In this document: positions 1 to 13,851 of the stretch, one piece after another
Position numbering within the stretch: position 1 is the stretch's first letter
Layout: every line of letters starts with the position of its first letter
Assembly: GCA_018697195.1 (NCBI GenBank)
Contig: CM031878.1
Coordinates: 6,478,022 to 6,542,021 of the forward strand
Origin: Certhia americana
Lineage: Eukaryota > Chordata > Aves > Passeriformes > Certhiidae
Direction: 5' to 3'
DNA: 64,000 nt
Notes under the pieces: generated by a model
Told to the model about the DNA's origin: nothing
Databases searched by the model: none
The model's input: only the letters and a program-made list of their open reading frames with translations
Translations under genes and position numbers: made by a program

Positions 1-856
1 TGTGAGGTAGGGGGGCGATAGGCAGTGAGGAGCCTTTCAGAGGTCCCTGTATGGACATTGAACCATAACAGCCACTCATCAGTGGTATAAAACTACCAGC
101 AGCAGTATCCCCAGGCTGGGAAAGACTCTTCTTGGCAAGCTTGTGTACCACACCATGCCATCCAATAGAGCCCATCTTATTGAAAACTGAATCCCTTTGA
201 GTTCCCTGGAACAGCAGCAGCTGGAGGGGAAATAACAGTAAAATTCTATGGCCATAATAAAACGCATTAGCCATCTGAACACTCATTTCAATCAAATAAT
301 GCAGCCTATTCATATTTAAACAGGAAATATTGTTTAATGTTTATGATAATGATCAAATCAAATTTTAAAAATTAAACATGAAATTAAACATTAAAGTGAG
401 TTTCCAGCATTGGGCACTTGGGACACCACTTCCAACCCACAGCTGATGGTTGCCATCAGCAGGGTCTATCCCCTTACTTTTGCTTAGTGCAGCTCCTTGA
501 GGAGAATGTTAGAAGAAGGCTTTGGTGTCACTCAAATGACCACAGCTGGTGCAGGGTGGCTGATTTTGAGCTGATTGTTCCAGTCTTCCCTGACATCCAT
601 GCTGCTTTCCATGACAGTGACACTTAATGGTTGTTGGGGGGGAAGTGGAAATTCCAAAGGAAAAGTCCTTTCATCTGGATGACACTAAATAGGACTTGTT
701 ATCCAAGTGGAAGGTAGTTGTGCTCCTATTGAAATATTTAGGGCTTTTAACTTTTTGCTGAAGAGAACAGGGAAAAGTTACAGGGGTTTTTCAAAGCACT
801 AGGGAAACAGAAGTAGAAAATGACCTGTGAAAAAGCAAGTTCTCAGATGTCCATAA

Positions 857-891
857 TTACACTTTTGCCTTTACAGAAGGCAAAAGTGTAA
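857..891. repeat. Perfect inverted repeat, 15-bp arms, 5-nt loop
   Basis: Arm TTACACTTTTGCCTT (857-871) faces AAGGCAAAAGTGTAA (877-891) across TACAG. The match is perfect with no extension on either side. It lies in unique intron sequence. Confidence 0.95.
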
Positions 892-3800
892 AATAACTCC
901 TTGTTGCTCTTTAAATACTGTTCCTTTGGGGTAGAACACAGCCGCTTTTACACACCAGTAACTGCCTTTCCTGTAGTGGCAGTAACTGATGCAGAGCTAC
1001 AGATTTCAAAAAACAGTATGTTGCTTTACACCAGTGGAGTCATGATCCCAGCTGATTAATTTAAGATTTTGACAGCACTGTCAAAGTTTGTGTCTAATGA
1101 AGACCTTGGAGTGATGGCTAGCAGTTAGGGTATTGCTTTTAGACCATATCTTGTGCTACAGTAAACTCAGAGCCAGGAAACAACTTTCTCCCACATGAAA
1201 ACTGTACTGATTTTATTGATACTATGCCTAGCAGGGTTTTTTTTTTTTTTTTCCAGCTCTCTCCACTAGAAGTCAGCAGAAGAGCAACATTTGAAACACA
1301 AAAGTAATGAGACAAACTCATTGTCTCTAATATTTCTATGCGTTTCAGCCATGGACCTTATCTGTGCTGTGAGCCTGCGTAGCAATGTTAACCTTTGGTC
1401 TAATAGTTGCATCTTGCAATGGAGTATACCCTCAGTGTAAATTAATATCAAATTAATATGAATTAATATGAAATTAGCAAAGCTTTGGACTAACAGTGAA
1501 CTGCATGTTGTTTCTTTAAGTAAAAAAAAATCATCACAAAAGACAGAATCAACCTGTCAATCGACATTCTTACAGCAATGTTTGCCCAAATTTATTATGG
1601 AAGGAGCATGCACAGAGATTTCCATACTATGAGAAAATAAATAAAATGACTGAATAAATTATCTGGGAAAGTACAGCAAAACAGAAAGATTTATCTTAAC
1701 CTGTGCCTATTCCTCTCATCCCTGTACCATGCACTTTAAAATTGGATTGGTATCCTATAAGAGACTGTCAAGGATTTCATTTGTTCTGCTTGACATACAG
1801 ATGTACAATTGGTAAAACTGCATCTTATCTTAGTAATTGTCTACACTGCTAAAGCTGTACCTAGTTACTGACTTCAAAAGTCAGGTTTCGTCTGTGCAGT
1901 TCCCTGATCCAACATCAGTCCAACCACCTCAAGCTCTATCTGTTCATCTTTCAGCTCACCTTCCTGAGTTAAACCACCTTTCTTTTTGCAATAGCTGCTT
2001 TTCAGCTTTCTGTAATCAATCAAGACGGTAGTGTGGGGGTAGAGAAGAGAATAGCTTAGTTCCCTGGTTATTGTAGCATCCTTGTGTATCTGAAAGAAAG
2101 TCATTGTGAGCAGGTGCTTAAAAACTTACTGAATATTTTGAGGGCTTTTAAAGAAAAAAGGGATTTTCTGGAGTTTGGAGAGAGTTGCTACCTAGTTCTA
2201 GTGAAATTTCTGTTTAGTGAAAGATAGAGTTTAATGATCATACCGAGAAATTTCTGTCTGTCTGATGGTCTTTTAAGCACATTTGGTTCCAAATCCAGAT
2301 TAGTATGTTGACACTGTAACAGATCAACAGTGTTTTTTCAAACCTGCCCCTTTTCATAGGCGCATGCTGCAAATAGACCCACTTGTAAAACAGGGCTTTT
2401 TGTTACGAAAAGAAAGCCTTTAAAAGTAGTTATTTGCTTTCTACCTCCAGCTGGAAACAGCTTTGACTTTTGAGTTTACAATCTAAAAGAATAATGAACA
2501 GATTTTTTTCTGGGTAGCCCATATAGAAATATAGTTTTTGCGTGTTCAAAATGCTGGGCATTATATCTGCTAATATTCTTCATGGAAATGCTTTAAGCAA
2601 CTGTTGGGAGAAAAAGTTTAGAAAGAAAACCTCCTTTTCTTCCAATTCTGCTCCCTGTATCAATAAATAGTAGTGACATCCTGGGATCCTTGAATCCCAA
2701 CCACATGCATTCACTTTTTCCAAGGAAAACAGGAAAAATATAGAACTACAGTCAGTCTGCCCAACACTTATTCTGACACATATCCCATCTCCTAGCCTAG
2801 TCTGAAAGCAGAGGGAAAATTGCAAGAGCAATATTCTTTCCTCGCTTCCTGCAATTGGCAGCTCAGGGATTTCCAGAGTCAGGGGTACATTCTTTGTATC
2901 TGTAGTTTTCAATGGATTTTTCTTCCATGAGTTGTCCTGCTGGTTTTGAGTTCACGGGGATGTTTAGACTCTGGTTTTGCATCACTGGCATTTCTCATTG
3001 TTTGAGCAGAACCCTTTGTCCCTGGAGAAGGCAGAAGTTAGTCAGAGAACCTCAAGACTGACAACTTGTACAATCATAAAACAAAGTATTGTAGTCTCTT
3101 TTCACTTTCCCAAATGCTGTCAGCCAAAGCATAGATGTAGCTAGCATGGCAGTTTCAGAGAGAAAAGCCTGGCTGCACTGGGCAATGGAGCTTACCAGAT
3201 GTCATCACCCAAGGTAGAATCCCAAACCTTTGGTTCTTTAAGCTTTGTAGGAAAGCTGTGAACTGCAGGAGTTCAGCAGCTGTTGTACAGCCCTGCAGCA
3301 GGAAAGAACCTCCAAGGCCAGTTTGGGTGGAAGCATAGGTAAGATTGTTCCACATTCCAGAGTCAAAACCATCTCCAGTCATAAGTGAGAGGAACAAGGC
3401 AAAGAGCACCAGGTTTTCAGAAGGTCCTTCTTGCCATAAGCCAAGAAGTCCAGAAACAACTTATTTTTAACATCTGGCAAACAATGCCAGTTGTAGGGAT
3501 GGCAGGCTGTGCCTGCGTCAGCCAAACAGCATTGCAGCTCACAGTGAGGAAATTCCTCTGCTCTTAAGGTCTGTTGTTGTCCCAGCTCTTTGGGGAGATG
3601 AGTGGGTTTTAAGTCCTGTTTCTCTTCCTGTGTTCAATTTTCAAGCTTCTCTACACAATCAGGGTTTGCAATAAAGGGGAATGATGTTAAGGTAGGTGGA
3701 AGGACCCACATGTAAACAAAGATGGTAATTAGATTATTATGTAGATCTGAGGTTGTCTGTTACACCAAGAGCTTTGTTCATGTATTAGCTTTGTTCCTGG

Positions 3801-6077
3801 GCCTCTTTTCAAAACGTCCTTATTTCAGGACTCCACAGGAAATGCATTATGGCTTTTGTTGTTTGTAAATTTTTTACATTACACCTTTTTTTTATTCCTT
3901 GATTCCTTTATAGACTCCCCAGGTGCCTGTAACAATGTGGCAATCAACATGGATATGCGCAGTAGAAGAACTTCTCCTTTATAAATAAATCTATGCAGAT
4001 ATGGCAATCTACCTCAGGGTATCTTTCAAACTTGGGAAAAAAGTATCTGGAAACGAATCATGTGATGCTTCAGACAGCTTGTGGACATTGCTCCCTGACT
4101 TTGGAGGGCCCTCTCACTTTTCCCTCTCTCTTCTCTCTTACCCTCTCACCTCAATGTACTTTCATAAAGATAAGTGAGTAAAACTGTCATGAGCTGTCTT
4201 CAGGGATCCTTTGTGATGCCCAGTGGTTGAGGTCCATCCCCAGAGCAGTGGCATCAAGGGGGAGCTTAGGGTCAGGTCCTGCTTTCAAATGTCTCCACAC
4301 ACCTGCTACTGGCCTTAGGTGGGAACTCCCTGCAGGCACAGCTGAGCAGTGGATTTGAAACTAAACCCCTATTAAAATAAAATAGGAAGTATGACATCAT
4401 TGGAAAACAGAGAGCCCAGGACTGCAAACAGTAAGAGTGCGGCATGATGCAGACCCAAGGCAGGATTTGGCTTTGAATGACGCTCACAATCCTGTGTCCT
4501 CTGGGCTTAGCCACCCACACAGCTGATTTCCTCAGCCAAGATTTTGCAAGAAAGGAGAACATATCCTAACTTTCACAGAAAAACTGTCTTCTCAATCAGG
4601 CTTAGATGCCCAGGACGAAATGTAGTCAGACAGGTTTTGCCCCACTGACTCCCCCAAGAAGGGCCAAATGTCTTTGTAGGGACAAGGATGACCAGAGACC
4701 CCTGGAAGAGTGACCTTAGGGAACATCTGACATCCATCTGTCTTTAAGCTGCAGGGGAGATGCCTTGCTGGAGTGAAGCGTGAACTGTCTGTGGCCTTTG
4801 ACGTCAGCTTAAAATGCTGCTGTATGATGACCCTCACCAGATCAAATTATTGTCTCTGTAGTTTGGGAGCATGCTTTTTTATCTTGTTCTCTGTCACATC
4901 AGAAAAGAGAATATTAAAACATTCTAATGGATGTTTAGCTACCAGTACTAGGGGAAGCTGGTCTAACAACACTTGACATGAATATACTGGGAAGAGTCTG
5001 AAAGAGAACCTACAGGATTCCCAGAGAGACACCCAGTTCCAGCACAATTTTGAGGGGACAAAACTGAGATCTTACTGGGTAAAAATACCTTTCCAAATCC
5101 CAGGACTAGTAGAACAAAATGTTATAACATATAAATATAGATAATTTTCACCAAAAATAAAAGCTAAGATCCACTGTTGAAGCACAGATTGCCATAAACA
5201 GAGGTACCACATGGAGATGGGCTCTATGTAAAGAACAAATCCAAACAGAACTAAATTGAATGGAATGACACTAAGGAATATAGTTTAGATGAAAATGGTA
5301 AATAATTTTCACTTTCAATGTTACAAATTGCATCATCCACTCTCTGAAAGACCTTCACTACTTTAAGGAGAAAGGGGACCACCAGGTGCCCCTGCAGATG
5401 CCCCTCAGCTCTGCCAACCCAAGTGCCTCCCCCATACAGGTGTTACCCCTGACTACTGCCTGTGTTTGCCATATGTTGTCCCTTTTTTGTTCACTGCCAT
5501 TTACATGCTGGCAGGTTGACTTTTTAATAAGGTAAGAGTAGGCTGAAGATTTCAGATGTGGGCGCTTGAGAGACCCTCCCCTTCACAGCAGGCTCAGCTT
5601 CCTCAGTTTTTGCTCAGGCTGACATTATATCAAACTGTGCCTCTCCCCAGTGGGAATAACCACAGTTTATTTACAAGATACAACGGGAATGTCACACTAA
5701 ATGAAGATGAAAGATGTGCAGGAAGTGTGATCGCTGCCTGTGCCTTAAGAACTGCTTATTAAGGAAATCATCCTTTTAAGCTGCAAAGAGCCACCAAAAC
5801 TGGCCATGTTCAATACTGGGACAGGATCTGACCTGCTCACCAACAAAGTCTATCGATAACATTCCTCCTGTGGTAATGATGCACATGCTAATGAGCATAT
5901 TAATAATTGATAACACTGTGTGCATTTATCATGTCCCTGATTCAAAGGGTGAGAAATGCTTTACCAACTAGAAAGTGTGAAGTCCCAGAGCAGCTCTTTT
6001 CTCTGTGTGGAGTCTATTGCTACCCTAAGCAAAGGGACTTTTGTCGTTTGGGTTAGCAAAAAGAAGTGGTGGTGGAA

Positions 6078-6270
6078 ACACTGGATTCCAGTCACTACGG
6101 TGCTGCTGATTCATGGTGTGAACTTGGGAGAGTTATTTCAGTGCTCTGAGTCTCAAGTTAACCATCTGTAAAATCAAGATAATTATATTTACAGTGCTTA
6201 TTTCATAGAGCTGCTGTGAAGATTAATTAATGCATATATATTTACAAAGTGCTTTGAGATCTTCAGGTGA
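6078..6270 (+). repeat. MIR-like CORE-SINE, nearly full body
   Basis: Several parts of the MIR consensus appear in order and at expected spacing: ACTGGATTCCAGTC, AACTTGGGAGAGTTATTTCA, CATCTGTAAAATCAAGATAA, TTCATAGAGCTGCTGTGAAG, ATTAATTAATGCAT and AAAGTGCTTTGAGATC. MIR elements are tRNA-derived SINEs that spread before the amniote split, so bird copies are usually very decayed. This copy is long and easy to recognise. Sense orientation follows the consensus. I could not measure the divergence. Confidence 0.75.
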
Positions 6271-8631
6271 AACCTACTGCATATGTGTAAGATACTAATT
6301 CTCTAAAATACCTTGAAACCTCAAGAGCTGCAGTGTCTTGCCAGGTATCACTACATTTTATAGTGCTTTTGTTCTTTGTCTAAGAAGAATATTGTTTTTC
6401 AGGTGGCAGTAATATATTGTGGTAATGGTGTGATACTTTAAAAATAATAGTTTTTTCCCCATTCCATCTGACTTGTTCTTCTATCATGCACCATGTACAA
6501 GCAGATTATGGGTTCATCAAAGAGTAATTTTACGTCATTCCTAGGAAACATTTTTTAAAATTATTTTATTTTTTTACTTCTGTAGATCTCATCACAAAGA
6601 AAATCCCTGTGTTTTTTTGATACTGGCTATTCCAGCTGTGTTGGTTGTTTGTGATCAGTCAGAAAAGCTACAATGCACATGATCCAGAAAGAAGGTACAA
6701 GAAGGCACAGTGAGGGACTGAAGATTATGTGTGTTTATTTTATGGGCTATGGGCAGGATTGGTCTCCCCTAAATTTAGCCATCTGAATATTAATGATTAA
6801 GTCTAAAGTAGTTGTTTGAAGTTACTTCATACTCATTGGAAAGAGGTGGGCACTGGCTCAGAGCAGTTTTCCAGGCCCTTTTTATGTAAGAGAGATCAGT
6901 GCAGCTGACCAAATGAAGGTGTCTACTGCAGGGTAAATGGAGCAGTGTACTGAGTTACTCTGACTGTACAACAATCCCTCCACTGGCTTTGGCAACCTGA
7001 AAGACCAGACTCTCTGTAGGTAAAGATGTGGATATTTTAACCTGCAATTGAAATCTCACCTCAGAAGTATGGCTTCATTAAGAGGATGAATACTGAATTA
7101 TTTGATGCAGGCAGATCTGCTGAGAGTGCCACATTTCTTACAGTTAAACAACGGTGGCTGCTGCAGTGCTGAGTAGTCTGTAAGCATCTCAGTGTTTGTA
7201 AATCAACTTAAAAGAACAGCACATTTTGATAATATAAAACTCACATATACTCACCAGTTATTATCTCTGCTTATTTCAACTGTTCAGGATTGTGCATGTT
7301 AGTCATATTGTGTCTAAGGTTCTCAAACTGTAGTATTTCCACCCCCTTTATTTCAAAGCAATTCTTCAGTTTTAGGAACTCAAAGCCAAGAAGCTATTTA
7401 TTGGAAGGTTTCTTCCTTAATTTCTCTCTCTGACATCCAACCAAAGCCCCATGAATCACATAATTCAATTCTTCCATCTGTCTACACTTTTATATACATC
7501 TCCAGATATCTGCACATCCAAAAACTACACAAATCTTCTTCCTAATTTTTGCCCATTCCAGTCACCTTTGAAAAAAATTTGTATCACAAATCTATAAGAA
7601 AGTAGAAATAATACTTGCACATGCTCACCTATACACAGAAAAGTCAAAGCATTCAACCAAGAAAGCAAACAGGTAATGACTACTTAATCATCTTCACATA
7701 CTTTCCCTGATTCAGTGGACTTTTAGTAAAAGCACCAGCTGGCCACCTGCTTTAATATGCACATTTACACACAGACCTGCATATGTATGTTTAGATAGAG
7801 ATATATAGATTTACACTGGAGTCTTGAGACAAGAATTCTTTTGATTTTCTCTGGACATCAGATCTTCCTTAAGGCAGTTGTCATACTACATTAATTTGTC
7901 TTGTTCTGCCTCAGCTCACTCTTTTTTTTGTCTTAAATGCCATATTAGAAAATGTTTACAAGCCCCCTGCCTCCTTTGTGGTACCCAGAATCCGCCTGGG
8001 CACCTAGGGAAGCATGCCATGATCCTTCCTGACACATGTCAGCCAACATCTCATCAGGGGCTCAGCTTGTCACCCCTGATGATATTGCGTGGCAAGATCA
8101 GTCAGGGGCTACATTACACCCCATCCTGCCCCCAGGGGAGGTGGGAAGGACTATGCTAATTGCTTCTGACCCTCCAAGATCACAGAGGGAAACTGCCTTC
8201 ACCCGGTGCAGCAACAGGACAGATCTGTTCAATGGAAAACATGCTGCTGAAACGTGCACAAACCCCTCCAGTGCCTCTACTTGATGGTAGAAACCTTGAC
8301 CCATGTGCCTGTGGTGAAATGATGTGGCACAAGAGTTATGGGATCAGCTCACCTGAAACTATTCCAAATAAATACAGGAGCATGTCCCCATTCACAGCCC
8401 TAGCATATTCCCTAGCCTAGCTGTGGACATATGAAAACATGTGCTTGGGCCCTGCTGCACAGGTATTGCTTCAAGACCCCCCCTAAAAGACCTCGATTCT
8501 CTCTTCTGGGATACCAGGAAACAGTGTAGCCGCCTCTGAAATTGAAGAAAAACATGGAAAATCAGTACATTTCAAAAGGTCCTGCCTATTCTTTACTTTC
8601 TTGAAAGAAGAGAGGTTTTCTAGTTTACTAG

Positions 8632-8845
8632 ATTCATAGAATATTTCAGGTTAGAATGGCCCCTAAAGATCCTCTAGTCCAAACCCACTGCCCTGGGCAG
8701 GGACAGCTTCCACTACATCAGGTAGCTTCAAGCCCTGTCCAACCTGACCTTGGGTGGGACATCCACAACCTCTCCAGGCAACCTGTGCCAGTGCCTCAAC
8801 ATCCTCACAGTAAAGAATTTCTTCCCAATACTTTCTTAGTAGAAG
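8632..8845 (-). mobile_element. CR1 LINE 3' end, truncated
   Basis: It begins at the element's 3' end with TTCATAGAATATTTCAGG, then TTAGAATGGCCCCTAAAGAT and the typical CAACCTGACCTTG and AGGCAACCTGTGCCAGTGCC blocks, ending near AAAGAATTTCTTCCCAATAC. This is the reverse complement of the conserved CR1 3' region (end of ORF2 and 3' UTR). It is 5'-truncated, as is usual for target-primed LINE insertions, and non-coding. It lies antisense to CELF4. Confidence 0.9.
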
Positions 8846-11448
8846 GTATCACCTATTTCGCACAGCCAACAGAGTGCTAGATTTAGGAGACACAGGAGTT
8901 CCTTCTGTTTTCTAAGTCTTGCCCTCAGCCCTGCAGAGCCCTACCCTGAGCCAGTGGACCAGCACACAAGAAAGAAGGATGAAAGAACCAGCTGTTCTCT
9001 GACCTGGCTCTGTATGTCCACATGATCAGACACACACTTCTTCATGTCTCTTGTCACTGTACTGAAAGAGAAATGTGGGCCTGAGAGGTGCAGTCATTTC
9101 CTCATCGTATTCATTCTTTTTTTTTCCCATTCTTGCTCTCTTTCTTACTAATACTCCTTTTCCTGCTTTAATCACTCTTTACTACACTCTGTGCTTTTTT
9201 GCATCTCCTGACAAACGACCTGTACAGGTTTCTGGCTTTACATTCCCCTAGCATGCAGATATCCCCTGTCTTATCCTTTGCTGGGCATGAACCCCAGAGT
9301 CACCACCTCCAAGAGAATCTGACCCCTTTTCAGATCACATGTGCTTGGCTAGGTTGTAGAATCATCTCAGAGGGGAAATAAATGTGAAATAGCTAGAACT
9401 ACATGGAAATTGGATTTGGTAACCTGTTTTCAATCAAGCTTTCAGAAGCACCAGGTGCTCTAGTGGAAGCAGAAGGCAGTTTTAAGTTAGCCTTACACCA
9501 AACCAGTTCTTTGCCAGTTTTCCTGAATTAGACATTGGCTTTCATCCTGTGTGATAGATATTTTGTCTGTTCCCAAGTCCCAGAAACAGCTAGTCCTTGT
9601 AGAACAAAATCTAGTACTGAAAACCCCTTTGCACTGCATGCCAAGGCAAACTTGTTCTGGGATGCAGGGTGGGGAAAGGAGAGGGTCAGAACTGGGAGAG
9701 GCATTAAGGCTGGGACCTCAATACAAGCTGGGGAGGGGGAGATCTTGGGTCGTTGTTTGTTTGGGTTTTTCTTACTTGATTATCCAAGGGGTGCTGAGTA
9801 GGTGGTGTAAGATTTTACTCTAACTGCTTGTGCACAAGTACACACTCATAAGCACATGAAAACGGGTGTGGGGGCAGGGGATGGGGTGGGGGAGTGGAGC
9901 TGTCAGGACGATGTCATGGCAAAGGCATCCCATCAGCTAGAGGGGGAGTTTTTCTGGGCCTCAGTTTGAGAAGCAGACAGATGAGTGACAGGGGTTAAAA
10001 GCTTCCCGCTTTCTTTCCCACATTGCCTCCTTGATGGGAAAGAGTTCCCTGTCCCTCACACAGAAGGTGCTCTGAGAATTCAAAGCATTTTGCTGGAAAT
10101 ACTGTACAGACTATAATAAGCTATCGTAGCCCATGGCAGAGAAGCCCAGCTGAGCCTAATTCCCCATATCCTTAACTCATCAGCCTCTGATCATAATGCA
10201 GGTTCAGTGTCCTAGAATACCATTAAATTAAAAAAAAAAAAATCACAGAAAAAACCCCAATTAGTACATTTCATGATGGTGAGAGATGTCAGACTGTGCA
10301 CCCTGGGCACAGCAGTCAGAGGACTGCTTAGTCACGAGACAGGCAGTGAAATCTACCCCACAGTCTCCTGTGGGCCTGACCCAGAGGACCTGAAATCAAA
10401 GGACAGACAGGAGCATGGGCTCCTCCACTCCTTCATTTTCCAGTTGCTTGGCCAAGGCTGTCACAGGCAGACATGGTCAGTTTTGACACTGAAGGCATCA
10501 TCATCCACTCTCATAAGGAATAGAGCACAGCCACCACCACTTCCAACACTGGCAGCAAGAAGGGGAAATACTTTAATGGGGCAGGTTAGCAAGGGAAATT
10601 AGGAGAAGGGTATACAAATGAAAAGAAAGAGAAACGTGATTCTAAGTAGCTGTGATGCTCCTGGAGATCATTGTCAGAGACAGTGAAAAAAGTGGTGACA
10701 TTTGGCTCTGAGTGATCAAAATTACAGAAAAACAGTGGTAAAAAGCACCTGAGATCTGCTGCACAGCCCAAGAAAGTTTGTTACTCAACTATTTCTGAAA
10801 TAGACCACATTCCTCAGAGGCTCCTTTGCAAATTTCCTAGCAGGAAGTTAATTGTCCGCCTTGCATTTAACCAGTTCCCTCTTCCAAAGAGGTCTGGGCT
10901 CATTCCATCTATTCCTCATTTTATCTTGGAGCTGTAACATTTAAAGAGCAGGAGACAGGACCCGTGGTCTTGTTGTCCAGCACCATTTCCCTTAGAAGAG
11001 ACTGCATCAAACTTTCTAGACTAAGACACAGCAAACCTCACAGATTTCTCAGGCATGGGAGAATATGACCTCTCAAAAATCTCTTTGGTTTATTGATCCT
11101 GAAGATGAGACAACATTTTGACACTTGCACTGTAAACGCCTAAATAGATGAGATCTCAGCTCAAAAATCACACCCCTGAGCATCATTCTTTAAATATTTC
11201 TATGCCTGGAAATAATTATGCCAGACAACTATCATGAAAACAACTTCTCCTTAGCCAAGAGACACCTAAATGGGCAGCAGTAAACCAGTGACCATGACTT
11301 CTTAGCTCTCAAGCCTAGTTGTGAGGTTCCTGCCTGGTGGTTGCAGTACCTGGTCCCATCTCCAGATGAGGCTGGAGTGGTTCATTTGTGCCTAATGATG
11401 CCTCTTCCAGGGGAATGCAGCTCATGGCTTAATGTAGACTGACCCACT

Positions 11449-11480
11449 GAGTGTGTTTGAGTGTGTTTAAGTGTGTCTCT
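11449..11480 (+). repeat. Three 10-bp units of GTGTGTTTGA type
   Basis: Consecutive units are GTGTGTTTGA, GTGTGTTTAA and GTGTGTCTCT. In the transcript strand this is a UGU-rich run of the kind bound by CELF proteins. The tandem repeat is seen; a binding role is inference. Confidence 0.7.
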
Positions 11481-13776
11481 CTTATATGCTACAGCATATT
11501 AGACCCATTTTTGCATTTTGCAAAACCATACATCCAGTTAAGACTGCAAAACCAGGAAATTAATAAATATTGTATTTCTGTGTTTTTCTTCAATTAGTAC
11601 ATTAAATTACTTCTTCCTAATAAACAAGATCCATTCAGGATCAACAGGTCTCAGGACTGATTTTATTTTGTTATCATCAAGGAGAACTGCCTTTGTTGTT
11701 AACCTTTCCATTTATTTAAAATGCCCTGGATTTCATATTCAATTTTTCTGCTCCCTATTTCTGATTGTTTCCTTGAAATGGGAAATTCAAGGACTTTGAT
11801 AAATGGATTGAAAGGTTGCCTTATTTCTCTGTCACTTCTGCCTTTGCGTCCTCTGCAAAATGCTGTTTTGCAAATCATAAAGATGGGAATTGCAACAAGT
11901 ATTCATCAGAGTATGGCAGGAAGGGCTGCAGGGGCAGAAGAGATTAGACTGTCCTAGTGAAGGGAAGAAACAAGAAGCTGGTGGGAAATATTTAGGAGCT
12001 GAAATTAGCACAAACTGGCATAGGCTGGCTGTCCCTTTGGTCTCTTTCGTGGGGGAATCCATGGGTTGAAACCAGTTTTATACTGCCATGGTCTCTGGCA
12101 GTCTGGGAGCCATGGAAAAAGGCCTTCAGTGAGGTTTGTGAAAATCTGTTGAAGAATTCATTTTCTTATTTGGGACTAATTTACACTCTTTTTATAGTAA
12201 CTCCAGTTGAAATAGTGCTGATACAGGTATGTGTCAGACTGTGAGAGAGACTGATAGTTCTCCATCGCTGCACAAATTGTCACCTAAACTGCAAATGGCA
12301 GCACTTGTCCCACCCACCCACCTACCCCACACCTCCCTAAACAGGATCACAATTTCCATACCCCTTTGAATGAGGTATCACAAATAAGCGACTTCCTCAG
12401 AACAGGTTTTCTTGAATTGAGTCACACATAATAAGCACCTACCACCAGAAGTTTCCCCATTCAAGACATCAGCATAGCAAACAGCCACCTCTAAGGAGAA
12501 AAACTCAGGCCTTAAGTAACTGCGGAATGAGAAACTTTAGACACTAAATAGGTTATTTCTCTCCTGAATGAGCTGAAATAGGGTTTCTGTCCCTCCTGCA
12601 TCATTGTAGTCATTGCACTTCAGCTGTTTCCAGGAGCACCTGGGGATCTCTCCTAATACCTCCTAGAGTGGTCATTTCACAGTGGAGTTGGTCAATAAAA
12701 ATCATCCCTGTGCCACTGCTCAAGGAGAGATTCCTGCAGGGCAAACACCTGGGAGTGCTGGCTGTCCTACTCTTCTACTCCTCTGCTCAGCTTGTGCCTC
12801 CAGAGCCCCTCAGTTGCCTTTCCACCTTCTGAGCCCTCCAAGCCCCACTGCACAGGGCATCCCACAGGGATGCTGAGCCAATAGGTGATTGAACTCCCAG
12901 TGCCTCACAAGGAGCTGCTTCCTCAGAGGGATGTGTCCACCCCTCAGCACCAGCATGAACACAGCCAGACCTTTCAGATGATTCAAATGTGTGACTGTCA
13001 CACTCATCCCTTCACACACCTCCAGCAGGGCAGCCAGGACCCATGTTCCCTCTGGCTCTGCGCTTTTCGCTCCCTTTCTTTGTGTTACTATGGCAAGTAA
13101 GGAAAATGTTCAGCTCCCAGCTCTGAGTCATTGCCATCCTCCCAAAAAACAGTCATGTCCTGAACTGCTCTTTCCCAGGAACTGCCAAGCACATCCCAGT
13201 ATTCACCCTAGCTTCTTAGGCAGCTACAGATTACAACTTGTAGCAGGAACCATTAATACTATTAATAACCTCTTTTTAACATGAGACCTTTTCAAACTGC
13301 AGGACCCAAAACACTTGACACATTTCACTACCTACGTGTTGCAAATCTACACCCTCTAAGGAATTTCACAGTCATCACTGATGGAGGCTGAACTCCTCGC
13401 ACCTGCAGAGCAATATCAGAGGCAGACCTCAGGTCATCCTGCCCGAAACTCATAAATGTGTCACCATACAAAGGAAAAAGGGGTCCTCTGCAGCATAACA
13501 GCTCCCCACTGTGCTTTGATGTACCACCAAACAACTCCACTTCTGAGCATTCCTGTTTACCAGGGCACTGTGAGTGGTGTGCAAGCTTCCATCTTCCCAG
13601 TTCATTTCCCCCAGCAGCAAAATACTGGAGCTGCTCAGCTCAGACCAGCAGGCTTAATATGCAGGCTAACATTGCATCCAAAGATTCAAGGAAGGTGGAA
13701 TGCAAACCCTTTAGAGCATGAGTACTTCCTGGAGCAAAGATCTTCTGTCTAATCTGTTTGCTATAATATTCAACTG

Positions 13777-13851
13777 TCCATCCATCCATCCATCCATCCA
13801 TCCATCCATCCATCCATCCATCCATCCATCCATCCATCCATCCATCCATCC
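13777..13851. repeat. (TCCA)n tetranucleotide microsatellite, about 19 copies
   Basis: A pure run of TCCA units covers 75 bp with no interruption. On the minus strand it makes a chance ORF with a repeated DGWM peptide, which is not a gene. Pure runs of this length are usually length-polymorphic. Confidence 0.98.

Noticed and set aside
13777..13851. CRISPR-like periodic repeat
   Set aside because: It is a 4-bp simple repeat without spacers, in an animal intron.
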